This document shows positions 46,414 to 57,443 of a DNA stretch of 64,000 bases, piece after piece. The stretch is from assembly GCA_029990175.1 (NCBI GenBank), contig JARKIP010000017.1, forward strand, positions 18,990,001 to 19,054,000, read 5' to 3'. The position numbers and the translations under genes are program-made. Source of the DNA: Petunia secreta (Eukaryota > Streptophyta > Magnoliopsida > Solanales > Solanaceae). The stretch's first letter is position 1. Every line of letters begins with the position of its first letter. The notes under the pieces are model-generated. The model saw only the letters and a list, made by a program, of their open reading frames with translations. It did not search any database and was not told where the DNA came from.

Positions 46414-47160
46414 TTATTTGATGTCTTTGATCTTGGATGGATCCATCTCGATACCCTATATATTGACGATGAAACCCATAAACTTCCCTGATGGAACACC
46501 AAAAGCACATTTTGCGGGATTTAGCTTCAAATTATACTTTCGCAAGCGATTGAAAACTTGTGCAAGTTGTCAAGGTGCTCTGAACTCTTCTTTGACTTGA
46601 TGATCACATCATCCACGTAGACTTCAATTTATTTGTGCATCAAATCATGGAACATAGCTGTCATTGCCCTCATGTAAGTTGCCCCAACATTCTTTAACCC
46701 AAACGGCATAACCTTGTAGCAATAAGTTCCCCAAGAGGTAGTGAAAGCTGTTTTCTCGGCGTCCTCCTCGTCCATGAGCACTTGATGATAATCGGCGAAA
46801 CAATCCACGAACGATTGTAGCTCGTGTTTTGCGCAATTATCAATCAGGATGTGTATGTTTGGGAAAGGAAAATCATCTTTCGGGCTTGCTCTATTCAGAT
46901 CCCCACACAAACTCTGAGCTTCCCATCTTTCTTCGGCACTAGGAAAATGTTAGCTAACCAAGTTGGGTATTTGACCGTTTTCAATATTCCTGCGTTGAGT
47001 GCTTGGTTACCTCCTCCCCAATCTTCAACAGAACTGACGACTTGAAAGTTCGAGCTTTTTGTTTAACTGGCAGTTTGTGAGCTACCACATCTGTACTTAT
47101 GCCAGTCATGTCATCATACGACCAGGCGAATACGTCCTTATATTCTTTAAGAAATTCAGT
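46414..47160 (-). pseudogene. pol: Ogre-2 reverse transcriptase palm
   Basis: Blocks: EYKDVFAWSYDDMTGISTDV, VAHKLPVKQKARTFK, then frameshifted ANIFLVPKKDGKLRVCVGDL, NRASPKDDFPFPNIHILIDN, KVMPFGLKNVGATYMRAMTA and the catalytic YVDD at 46608-46619. A TAA follows DLMHK just before YVDD, where the family has Lys/Glu; three or more frameshifts occur, including near 46480-46560. Confidence 0.85.
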
Positions 47161-47401
47161 TTACCGCTTTTTATCTTCGGCGGTGAGATGCACACTGATC
47201 CTTGTCTCATTTACAATTTCTTCATCTCCCAAATTTATCACCTCAATTTCCTCTAGGTTTGGCTTAGGCTTATTCTCGAATCTTTCAATTTCCTCTTGTG
47301 TAGTTCCGTCAAAGTCATCATAATCAAATTCAGTTTCCTCAAGCTCCATTGTTTCATTACATGTTGCGATTGTGGACTCAATGGGATTATTACTTTGGAT
47401 G
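47161..47401 (-). pseudogene. pol: Ogre-2 pol exon start after the predicted intron
   Basis: Begins IQSNNPIESTIATCNETMEL and continues acidic (EFDYDDFDGTTQEEIERFEN, then HLTAEDKKR) to a stop just before RT. Frame matches the upstream exon if 47402-47602 is spliced. Confidence 0.7.
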
Positions 47402-47602
47402 CTGAAAAATAAAATATATTGCAAAATTAAGAGATTAAAATGAAACAAAAAATTTAACGAGAAATAATGCGATATTTTATTTATGAATCCTTGCAAAACA
47501 ATGTTTGTAGGGAAACATATGAAGCAAGAAAATGCAAATTCCACGACTCGAGGTCGGGTTTTATTTTGGAAAACATGAAATAAACTTTATCCCCAGCTCT
47601 AC
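47402..47602 (-). other. Predicted 201-bp intron of Ogre-2
   Basis: Minus strand donor CCTTG|GTAGAG at 47602, AT-rich body with stops, a pyrimidine-rich end and acceptor TTTTCAG|CATCC at 47402. Splicing joins RAYRGP- to CIQSNNPIES in frame. An intron between protease and RT is documented for Ogre elements. Confidence 0.65.
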
Positions 47603-48290
47603 CAAGGTCCACGGTAAGCTCGGGTTCGGTTTCTGATCCAATTGTTTAATGTAGCTCCAGATCCAGCCTTTGTCGGTCCAGGAGGTTCAACATGCTCTTC
47701 TAGGATCACACAGCAGTCCTCATCAGATATGAACAGATTTTGCACTCCCGCCAGCAGGTCCTCTTCAGCATCAGCTATCTTTGGCTCGACTCCTTTCACT
47801 GCAGACACTTCCCCCTTTCGCCCATCCAAGTATCCAGACGAGACGAAAATATGTAGGAAAATCTTGGTGCTTTTCTTGTTGAATGTGAAGTCCAGTGATG
47901 CTTCTTCCATACTCTTCTCAAAGTTACGATGTACCCTATGCCAGCCTTTTCATTATCAGGCCTCATCACAATTTTAATCGGTTCCACCATGCCATCCAGA
48001 TTCTTGCCCAAACCTTTACCAGGTTCATAACCTTGCTTTATCATGATGCCTACAACCCAATCTTCAGGCCATTTTGCTAGTTGGAGGAGTACATATGGCT
48101 CTTCAATCACCACCTCCATAGGTTCGGGTGCTTTAGGTAGCCATACTTGTTTTCCTTTCTTTTCTTCAGAGATGCACTTCCAATTGGGACGAGCATTAGG
48201 TGAGTACATTTGTCGCTTCTCTGTCTTAGCCAGCAAGGTCTCACGAAATTCACGTGAGGGCACTCCCCAATCAGATATGACTGGTTCCTA
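47603..48290 (-). pseudogene. Ogre-2 G-patch-containing linker
   Basis: Minus frame: NARPNWKCISEEKKGKQVWL, then VVGIMIKQGYEPGKGLGKNL (G-patch, an RNA-binding glycine motif seen in Tat/Ogre polyproteins; about 47935-48060), MRPDNEKAGIGY, a one-base frameshift near 47920, and the acidic tail SDEDCCVILEEHVEPPGPTK to RAYRGPW at the intron donor. Confidence 0.75.
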
Positions 48291-48984
48291 GACTAAGTTT
48301 CTCCCTTCATAGCCTTTGCCTCGACCATCCCAGTAGGCACTATAGAATTTTCTCTTCCTCTCTTCAATCCAAGATGGTGTATTGACTAACTTGGGAGCGA
48401 AGTGTGCAGTATAACCCCCTTGATTTGCGTCTGTGGGATTCCAACTCCAGTTGTAGTTTTTGCAACGTCCTCCTCGAGTACCTTGCACTGCTCCCACGAG
48501 CTCTACAGTATGGAAGGTCTGCCCATCAGGAGCATTCCCTTCGATTGTTGGTATGGTTTGCTCATTGTAAATGGAGTTGTTCCCTTCACCAAACATTACC
48601 ACCTCTTTGTGGTCCACTCAAACTTCACTTTTTGGTGTTAATGTAGAAGGCACCGCTCCAGCCATATGGATCCAAGGTCTCCCCAGCAACAAGTTGTAAG
48701 AAGCGGAGATGTCCATGACATGAAATTGGGCAGTGAACTCCACGGGACCGACCATGATAGTTAGGCCAATTTCCCCAACGGTGCTCCTTTGCGATCCATC
48801 AAACTTTGACCTTCGTGTCGCTTTCTCTTATCTTGCTGTGATCAATTCCCATTCTTTTCAGAGTGATGAATGGGAATATGTTCATACCAGAACCTCTGTC
48901 GATCAGGACCCTTCCTACGAACCAGTCTTTGCATTTGATAGTAACGTCCAAAGCTTTGTTGTTGCTCAACCCTTCAGGTGGCAA
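48291..48984 (-). pseudogene. pol: Ogre-2 aspartic protease
   Basis: DWFVGRVLIDRGSGMNIFPF holds the catalytic motif, but family DGGS/DTGS reads DRGS, a likely inactivating change. After a frame change it continues TVGEIGLTIMVGPVEFTAQF, SYNLLLGRPWIHMAGAVPST. Downstream frames 48288-48617 (MFGEGNNSIYNEQTIPTIEG) link to the G-patch region. Confidence 0.8.
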
Positions 48985-51144
48985 TTAATCTTCATGAAAA
49001 GCAATTCGGTTGGCCTCCATGACTTGTCCGACCATGCTAGCCAGGTTTTCAACCAAGGTGTCTACCGGGACATGTGCTTCGTCCAACACTTTTATCAAAG
49101 CGTTTCGGTGGCTCTCAGATTTGAGGAGTAAAGCTAAGACAGAGATTTGCGCTGGAGTCTTGCCCAAGTGTTCAACCACGGAGTATTCCTTTGCTTGTAC
49201 TATCTTCCACAATTCCTCAGACTCCTCCACGCTAATGCCTCGTCTTCCTTGAACAAGATCCTCGGGAGTATAAATCCCCCCACTCCTAGTCATTCCTTGT
49301 GCAGCAACAGTCTCAACTGTTGATTTGTTCTTCTTCTTCATTTCATAATCCCATGGTACCGCCTTGTCACTATACGGGGGAACCACATCAACATAGAATT
49401 TTGGAGCTAATTCTACCTCGATGGGCTCTAGTACCGTAGCGGCTTGAGCAACTGAAGCAAGTGTTGGTGCATCTCCCTTTGCTTTAATAATGGTCCCCTC
49501 CAAATTGCATTCTTCATCCAACTCGATCAGATTCACCCTATTGTCTCTATGGTTATGCAGGGGATTGTTGTGCACGTTTGGAGTTTTCAAGTGTATCACC
49601 TTTTGATCGACCAAGTCTTGCATCTTGTCCCTCAGGGCGTAGCACTTCTCGGTATCGTGACCCGGTCCTCCAGAGTGATAAGCAAAGGTTTTGGTTTGAT
49701 CAAAATAGGGTGTCATCCTATCAGGCATTTTGAATGGTACGGGTTGTATATGGCCGGCTACTTTGAGTCTGTCGAACAACTAAGTGTGGGATTCAACTAA
49801 TGGGGTATAGTTCCTTTTTGATCTTCGGTTGTTGTTGGCGTGAGGCCTTGGTGAATAGGCATTGGTATTTCGGTAGTTAGGGCTTTGTTGATATGGTGGT
49901 CTTTGTGGTGGTGGGTTTTGGAACGTGGGCTGAGCATTGTATACTGGGTAAGTGGATGTGGGTGGAATGTATGGATATAATGGAGGAGGTGTTTGGTAGT
50001 AGTGGTTATGGGTAGGAGAGTGGTCGAGTGATGCAGCCACAAAGGAGACATCGTCCTTCTTCTTTCTTGATGTAGCGGTGTTCCCAGTTTGCAGGGCTTT
50101 GTTACTGGCTTGTAGTGCAGCCAAACTAATGATCCTGCCAGTTTTCAATCAATCTTCAACCATATCCCCAATCTTGTTCAAATCTCCAAGCTTCTTGTCT
50201 TGTAGATTCAGCATCTTGTCAAAGTATACGTTTTCTTGTATACGGATGAAGGTTGCCACTATCTCGGTGTCTTCCATAGGAGGTTGGACTTTAGCAGCCT
50301 CGGCTCTCCACCTAGTTGCAAATTCTCTAAATATCTCGGTGGGCTTCTTCTTCAACTTCTCTAAGTAGAAACGATCAGGCATGGCATCAGTGTTGTGCCC
50401 AAAACTGTCAACGAAGTCCCCAGCCATTGTTTCCCAGCTCATCCACTTCTTTGTTTGTTGCTTTGAGTACCATACCAGTGCATCTCCGGTCAGGCTGCGG
50501 TTGAACAATTGCATGAGGATCTTTTCATCATGTCCAACCCCAACCAGCTTGTCACAATAAGATCTCAAATTGGCCATCGGATCACCACTACCGTCGAACA
50601 TATTGAACTTGGGCGTTTTATAGCCTTCAGGTAGCTTCAAGTCAGGGTACATGTAGAGATCCTCGTAAGCTAAACCTCTGGCTCCTTTGGTGCCTTAGAA
50701 CTGCTTGAACTTCTCTACCAACCATTGGACTTGCTCCTTGGTGTTGTTTGGGTCTTCCTTGGTCCATGCATACATTTCATGATCTTTGGTGGGTGATGCG
50801 ATGGTTTTTGTTTCAATAGTAAAGGAAGGTAAGTTGTTTTGTGGTGCTGTTGGTGGTGTGGTGTAGGTAGGGTAAGGAATGTCTTTTTCAGGGTATAGTA
50901 GATCTTTGCCGTGAGGGCGGGTGGTTTTGTTTGGTTCAACGATCTCATCAACACGGGCAAGAGGGATCCTACTCTCCAACTCGAACAGCCTCTGTTCCAA
51001 CTTAGCATAGTCTTCATAGGCGACTACACCTTGCTTTTCAGGAGTTCCATTTCCCACTTTTTCAAACTCAGCCATGATATTACGTCTTGTCCTTGTCCTT
51101 GTAGGTAAAGGGGGAAGTGTTGGGATTGATCCTCTGGATCTCAA
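48985..51144 (-). pseudogene. gag: Ogre-2 Gag, four in-frame stops
   Basis: A single frame from about 51144 (probable ATG at 51075, MAEFEKVGNGTPEKQGVVAY) to 48985 broken only by stops near 50695, 50149, 49780 and 48985. Order: N-terminal Leu-rich segment, Pro-rich linker, capsid (FDGSGDPMANLRSYCDKLVG, ALVWYSKQQTKKWMSWETMA, FYLEKLKKKPTEIFREFATR), Pro/Tyr linker, GGPGHDTEKCYALRDKMQDL and a long C-terminal acidic region (SVEESEELWKIVQAKEYSVV). No frameshifts, so decay is by point mutation. Confidence 0.88.
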
Positions 51145-51528
51145 CCGGCATTGCGGCGCGGTCAGAATACATAAACCAAGCTTTCAAGAACTTGGGGACT
51201 GACATATCAAAAACAAAGAAGAAACGTGAGTATATGTTAGTTTAAAATAAAATCGTTTCCTATCATGCAGGGGGGACCTCTTTTATGCCAGAGGTAGGCC
51301 TATCGAAGATTCAAAGTAATGTTTGCACCGAATACGTCATTTCGTTTGCATAAACGTAATCAACACAAGCCTAAAACCCAAAAATGATGAAAATTTATTT
51401 AATTTGTTTGGCTTTATTACAACCACTAACTTAAGATAACGACTCGACTGAACGAGAACAAAGACGGAGAGAAAAGACAACTCGACTTAGGACAACCAGA
51501 CTAATGTGCCAAGCAAAGAGGTTTTGAA
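51145..51528 (-). other. Ogre-2 ORF1-gag spacer
   Basis: Non-coding; shares patches with Ogre-1 3780-3975 and Ogre-3 38400-38560. Confidence 0.55.
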
Positions 51529-53161
51529 TCAAACATCAGTTCCAGCATCTTCTTTCTCTTTCTTCTCTTTGGCTTCTACCTTAGGCTTGTGAACCAGGCT
51601 CATAGGTGGAGGAGCGGCGAACATCTCCATCAGATCCATCTCAGCTTGCATATCTCCTAGAGCTTTTGTAAAGAATTCACAGATTTCTATCACATTGCTT
51701 CCTTCTCTTCCAGTGGCACTGCCTTAAAGTACTCTCCCCATCCTTTGAGCAAATCTTGTAGAATCCCAACAGCTTGCCTTGCGGCCATAACCTTGCATGT
51801 CCAATACTTGAGTTCATCCCCTTTGATCTTGTCCTTGTATTTCCTCCTCATCTCCCTCTCTTGTGTTACCCTTAATTCTTTCTTACTTTGGTCGAATTCA
51901 TGTCGCAGCCTTCTGTATTTTTTAGTGACACTTGGAGCCTTGGTTTTCTATTTCAGCATAGTCTTGGACCGGAACCTTTCCTTATCTTTACTGAGCAATT
52001 AAGGATAAGCCAAAGTAGCTGCGGGGTTCACCCTACTGTCTCGGCCACGACAAAACTGCATAGTAAGCCTCTTTTCCAACATTGTCAAAATAGTCTGCAT
52101 CATTGGATGCTCGATGTCTTTCATATCAACGTTAGAGCTTCTTCCTTCGGTCAACTACGAACTATGTTGTGCCATCCCTACTTTGCCGAACAATTCTTAG
52201 AGGAACATAGTGATGAGTTCCTCGGAATCAAATCAATGTCAAGAAAGTGATGTCTTGACCTTGTATAGAAACAATGAACCCAGCACAGTTTTCAATCACC
52301 CATTGCACCTCTTACAACTCCTCGAGCTTGAGTGTACCATCCTTCCATGTTCGCAGGGTCCTCCCATGTCGCTGTTCCAGCCATGCGGGTGCTATGTGAG
52401 CGGATCCCTCCTTTCCACGATGGTTTTGGTGCTAACGGATTGATAGGGACACTATGCAAATGCTCTATCAACCATATTTGCAGCAACAGATTGCACCCAT
52501 CGAAGAAGTCTCTTCTACATTTGGTTAGAGCCCTATAAGCTTCCCCCATAATCATTGAAACCAAGCTTACTTGACGTTTGTGAGCTCCCTTACGTAATCC
52601 TTCTACTACTCTTCCCAAGCTTATGTCAATCTTTCCTTCCTTCTCGGGGAAAACCATGCTTCCCAGAAATGCAACGATGAAAGCATTTGATTCAGTCCAT
52701 TCCCGGTCTTGAATTTCCCATGCCCCCATACAATTATGCCTAAGCGTTGGATCTCCAAACCTAGAATGCAAGTACTCCAATGTGATTTTTCTATCATGCA
52801 CCCCTTCGACATATGGATCATTAGGAGCGCCCAACAATTCAATGAATTCCTTAGGGTCCATGTCTCAGGGATAAATCATAGTCTCGGGCCCAGGCTCTAA
52901 CCCTAATAGTCCTCTAAATTCTTCCAACATTGGCGCCAACTCCAAACCATTGAAATGAAACACAGCTCTCTTGTAGTCCCAGAATTGTGTAGCAGCCTCG
53001 ACCAAACCAAGCATGGCAGTGTAGGCCTTGAGAGCCACCAACTCCCCCAACACCTTTTGAACGTGAGCCTTACTAACAATAGACAGATCTTCCCACTAGA
53101 GTCGGATCAAGTGAGGAGGTCGGGAAACAATCTCGAATTGAAGTGTACCTCTTGCAGCCAT
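51529..53161 (-). pseudogene. Ogre-2 ORF1 (plant-mobile-domain-like plus coiled coil)
   Basis: ATG at 53161 (MAARGTLQFEIVSRPPHLIR L, TAG, WEDLSIVSKAHVQKVLGELV). The N-terminal part shows ATQFWDYKRAVFHFNGLELA and PMLEEFRGLLGL; then ITLEYLHSRFGDPTLRHNC, FIVAFLGSMVFPEKEGKIDI and RRDFFDGCNLLLQIWLIEHL, the plant mobile domain pattern. After a frameshift near 52292 a coiled coil follows (KYRRLRHEFDQSKKELRVTQ, LKYWTCKVMAARQAVGILQD) and a Lys/Glu tail ending EKEDAGTDV at 51529. Function in Ogre is unknown. Two internal stops plus frameshifts. Confidence 0.75.
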
Positions 53162-53497
53162 AGTCTGAAACCAAAACAAGAAAAGGTAAAGATCAAAACA
53201 TTCCTATAGTCTTGATCATGTTTAAGCAAACGATCAATATTTTGTTCAAACATTTCTTCGAATCCACGCAGAGATGCAATTTTGTCATTTCCCCAGTTAA
53301 GAACCCTTTTGACATTTGGACAAGGTTTCCTAATAGACCTTAACGCGCCATGGACGTAAGGTCTTCCTATGTTTAAATGATATGAGGAAAAATAAACATG
53401 CATTACCAATTGTTCTCAAGATTTCCCAAAACTTCATTATATAACTTGAAGTTCTAATACATAAAGATCTTTTGCAGATAAAAAGACAAAATGAAAA
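53162..53497 (-). other. Spacer between ORF1 and the extra ORF fragment
   Basis: Non-coding; carries the ACGCGCCATGGACGTAAGGT block equivalent to Ogre-1 4025 and Ogre-3 40425. Confidence 0.45.
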
Positions 53498-53770
53498 CTA
53501 GACATCGGGTTCCTTCTCTAGCCTGGCCTTCTTTGCTTCTCTCACTATCTCTTGAGCTTCCTCCAAAGCCTCCGCCAAATGACCTTTAGCTGCGAACAAA
53601 TGAAGTATATCTACGGCACTCATTCGGCGTTTCATCGCCCGAGCTTTTCCATCAATCCCTCTACTTTTCCTTCTAAGTTAAGTGCACGTTTCTTCCATGT
53701 CTCTGTCCTTCTTTGGTGCTTCGTTTCCGATTCTGATACCCTGCGCATTAGCCACTTGTATTTGATTTGT
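53498..53770 (-). pseudogene. Extra coiled-coil ORF fragment before ORF1
   Basis: Minus frame: TWKKRALNLEGKVEGLMEKL, one frameshift, then MKRRMSAVDILHLFAAKGHL and AEALEEAQEIVREAKKARLE ending KEPDV stop at 53498. Charged coiled-coil composition like the ORF1 C-terminus, but sequence is not clearly the same. Either a partial ORF1 duplication or a separate small ORF, cut by the LTR border. Confidence 0.45.
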
Positions 53771-53799
53771 ACCCCACTTCTTTATCTTTGATAGTATCA

Positions 53800-56674
53800 C
53801 CGCCACCTAATGTAGTTTTCTAAGGTGTATTAGGCCACCTAAGCGTTTAAGGTCAAGTTTATTATTAGACTGGTCTCGTTTCAGAGATTCAACAGGTAAG
53901 AAGTCCAAATGACTCGGGGAAGAAGGTGTTAGGCACTTCCCCAAGTCCCACAAAAAGTAGTTCCCGCCCTAGTCTATATTTTGGGATGTCTTAGTAAAGT
54001 TATGAGCACTATTATAGGCAATACAAACTTAAAAGGTCATTTTCATACCTAAAGTATATCTACGCAAGTTTAAACAACAAATAGGCTTTAAGTTTTACAC
54101 ATACGACCTATATTTACGCCTAATCGTGTTTCAAGGCCTTTAACACAAATTCCTAATAGAAAGTATAGTTAAACATGCAAAAGGTACTGAATTTCGGCTT
54201 ACTTGTGCAATTTCAACATTTAGATCAGTTTTGCACAAATGGGCAGTTTTGCGAAAATAGGAAGTTTTTATAAATAGCTTCAGATTTTGTCAATAATCGA
54301 ATGGGTGTTGTTTTCAAAATGAAATATTACCCATTTAGGGTCGGTGTGAATCATCATTAATTGTCGAGCCCTAACCTTAATGGCTATTTTTGTATAGGGG
54401 TCAGTTTTGAAAAGTATTTAGATAAAAGGATTATTTTTCGAAAACAGGTCACACAAAAGCACAGAAATGCAAATAAGGGGGTTGTCGCACATAGCTATAA
54501 GTATAGGCATGCAAATACATGAGTAGTTCAATAGCTTAGACTTTAGAAAAAACTTTTATATACTTGTATAGTCGACCCCCTATCACTTATACACCCCTAT
54601 ACACTATTAGATTAAAAGTGTATAGGAGTTATTAAAGCAAAGAAATAGTTTCAACACGTATAAAAGGCCACATTTGAAATCAGTGTTAGGCCTGGATAAT
54701 TTATGCAAAGAGGGGTAGTCTTAGAATTTTCAGAAACAATCCAGTTTAAGCATCCATAGCACAAATAGCTCCTATTTAAATGAAATTCCAGACTTAAACG
54801 TTTAAAAAGCATGCTTTCAAGTATTTTGATCCTAAGACCTGTGTGGAGTAATCGATAAAGTAGTGTTGACGTTCAGAGGTACCACCTATAACATGCAGAC
54901 TGAATATAAATTAATTTTACCCAGAAAAATGCTATACTGATTTCAGAAACATTATGACTCTAAGTGATGCAGCACACAGGAGAAAGGAGTTAAGAGGAAG
55001 CTCCTGAATAGCCAATACATAACCTAGTAGATGTATTCCCTGTATTAAACAAATTACAAGCAGGGATCCTAATCAAATATACACAACAGGGGCAGTTTCT
55101 AAGTGGGAATAGCATGCAGAAAGGGAAAGGTCTGGACTTAGGATTATCACTTCAAACATCAATTTTTCAGAAAACACTGTAGAGTGCCATTATCATGGCC
55201 ATTTAAAACCTTTACACCTGTAATTAAATAGAACTGGTATGGCTTTAAGGCAATCTAAATAAGCTGTACGTAGAGGTTAGCAAGGGGGCAAACAAAGCCC
55301 CAGACAACACAATACATGGAAGCAGATTCGCAGAAAAGAACTAATAAGCACAGAAAACTTCAAAAGAGGTATGGAGGGAGTACGTGTTGTGCTTTACCTT
55401 GTTATTAAGTCAGGAAACTGCAAAGAAAGGTAAAGCAAGTAGTGCCAAGCTACTCCTCCAGAAAATATCCAGAAGAATGAGAAGAAATCCCACAGTTTCC
55501 TTGCCCTCTTCTTTCATTTTTCTTTTAGTATAATAAGTGTATGCTTGTGTAGTGTACTCAGTTTTCTAGTATTGTGAATAGGTATCAGTGTAAGTGTCTG
55601 TGAAGTGAATGAGAAGACAGGTTTTTATAGGTGTGAGGGTGAGGGGTTTTGAATTCAAATGGGTGAACTCACAAGGCAAGAAAATATTGCCTTCTAGAAA
55701 TAACACGGGACAAACTTAGTTGTTCTTCTAAAAATAAACCATTCAGTCCCAAGATTTGAGGTAAACCAATCCTAAACTGATTTGGATTCCCTCCCCTTAC
55801 CTTTAATATAGTCCAGGTTCACAATCAATTGTACAAACTCAAACAAGGTTCGAAAATCAGTCAATCATCTTAGCATATCTCAAACAATTTCTAGTAGGCA
55901 CCATATCAATTAACAGGATCACCTTTCATTCCAATACTAATCACTAACTCAAATTAGTCTAATCACAAGATCATGTTCAAATCAGTTTAACACTTCAATT
56001 CTCAGCCTAAATAAACTATGAGATTGTGTGTTTCGGCACAAAACAAGAGCTAAGCACATTGGCAAGGATGCACACGCTATACTCTAACAATGGTGATAAG
56101 ACACTAGACCCTAAGACGTCAATTAGAGACGCGCAAACAATTTTAAAAGCAAGAATTGAAACGAGCATCATTAATCGTGTAATTTTTCTGTTTTAATCCA
56201 TTAACGACTAAGCATACTAATCTACAAACAAGATTAGGCAAACTTAAGCACAGGCATGGCACATAGAGGAAAGAAAATTAGGGGTTAGGGTTACCGGCTT
56301 GACATCGGAATTGGATTACTCCCATCCGCACATGCACGAAGGTTTTTCCTTCTTTTTTCGCGGTGACACCATTAGTGTCGTTTGGATGTAGCCGGAGATC
56401 CTTTTTCAGCGAGAGAGATACAGATTGCCGATGGGTCGATTTTGACCTTCGTCGAAATAGGAAATTTGTATAGGGGTTTTGTAGCGGGGGTTAAGGGGAT
56501 CATAGTGATGCATTTTGTTTTGAATTTCCCCAGCGGAATAAGCCGGAAAATGGCAAAACAGTGGCGAGGTAGGGTTTCCTGAGAGAGAGAAAAGAAACTA
56601 GGGGCGGCGTGGTGTTTTGAGTGGAAATAAGGAGAGTATAGGGTTTTGGGGGGTCTGTGTAATTAAAAAAGTGA
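53800..56674 (-). mobile_element. Ogre-2 5' LTR (inner part), interrupted by element B
   Basis: Begins at CGCCACCTAATGTAG, equivalent to 5152 in Ogre-1, so about 85 bp of LTR end and the PBS are lost. From 56242 it matches the 3' LTR 40585 onward. Element B enters at 56674/56675; the missing U3 side should lie beyond the window. No gene; antisense frames only. Confidence 0.85.
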
Positions 56675-57424
56675 TGATGCAATCCAAATTGCATCGAGAC
56701 CATTCACTCGAAGTCAAGCCAAAGATATACATGATGCTCACCTACACTTGGTTTGGAGAGGCGTGGATGATACGAGCTCGGGAGAGGACTTAAAGACAAT
56801 GCATTGGAGCTCAATCCATGTGGAAACAGGGAAGGAAACAGTGCAGGAAGCAGGGGAGCAAAACAGGGCAAAACAGGGGAACACCTGCTGAGCTTACTGC
56901 CTGAAGCTGAACTTTTGTTCTTCGCGATCGCGTGCATCACTTCGCGATCGCGAAGAGGTAATATTTTTCCTACGCTGTCGCGCCACTCAACGCGCGATCG
57001 CGCGCCTCAGAGCCAAGTTCCCCACGCGATCGCATTACTTCTTGCGCGATCGCGCAGAGAACTTGGGGGACAACGGACCAGTAGCTTAGGAAACATTGTA
57101 AAGGGATGCCATAAATACACCCCTCCTTTCATTTATTGCTCTTCAACCTACATTGAACACAAAACATTAAATGAGCAATGCTCTTGAACTTTGTAACACT
57201 TTTGGCTTGAAATCAATTGGATGAATCCAAGTTGCTCTTCAATCCATCTTCGATCATTCTATTTGCTCGAGCCTCGTGTCTCTTGAGGATAGTTGCTTAG
57301 CGTAGGTGATTCTTTCCAATCGTTTGGGGTGTAACGGAACAAGTTCTTCGTTGCTACTCGAACTTTAGTGTGAGTCTCGTCTCGTTCCTTATCTTTTATC
57401 GCTTTCGTATTTTTGATTGCATCA
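56675..57424 (+). repeat. Element B 5' LTR, 750 bp
   Basis: TGATGCA to TGCATCA, a 7-bp terminal inverted repeat. Preceded by AGTGA (56670-56674), the candidate target duplication whose partner is outside the window. TATA-like CATAAATACA at 57109-57118. Starts with coding tail of pol (SRPFTRSQAKDI-like), as in the 3' copy. Confidence 0.92.
56931..57056 (+). repeat. GCGATCGC palindrome array in B 5' LTR
   Basis: Five copies of GCGATCGC in 126 bp, one inside the 14-nt perfect palindrome TTCGCGATCGCGAA (56941-56954). Lies 50-180 bp upstream of the TATA-like box. Confidence 0.9.
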
Positions 57425-57426
57425 GT

Positions 57427-57443
57427 TGGTATCAGAGCAAGGC
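57427..57443 (+). other. Element B primer binding site (tRNA-iMet)
   Basis: TGGTATCAGAGCAAGGC, two bases after the LTR. Confidence 0.9.

Noticed and set aside
33189..53800. Ogre-3 and Ogre-2 as one tandem product of unequal recombination sharing a middle LTR
   Set aside because: The middle LTR (40585-41487) matches the Ogre-2 5' LTR and not the Ogre-3 LTR, so it belongs to Ogre-2 alone; Ogre-3 is simply truncated there.
56934..57053. GCGATCGC as a bacterial or cloning-vector trace (it is a rare-cutter site)
   Set aside because: It occurs in both LTRs and the leader of a plant element in varied flanks; no vector sequence is present.
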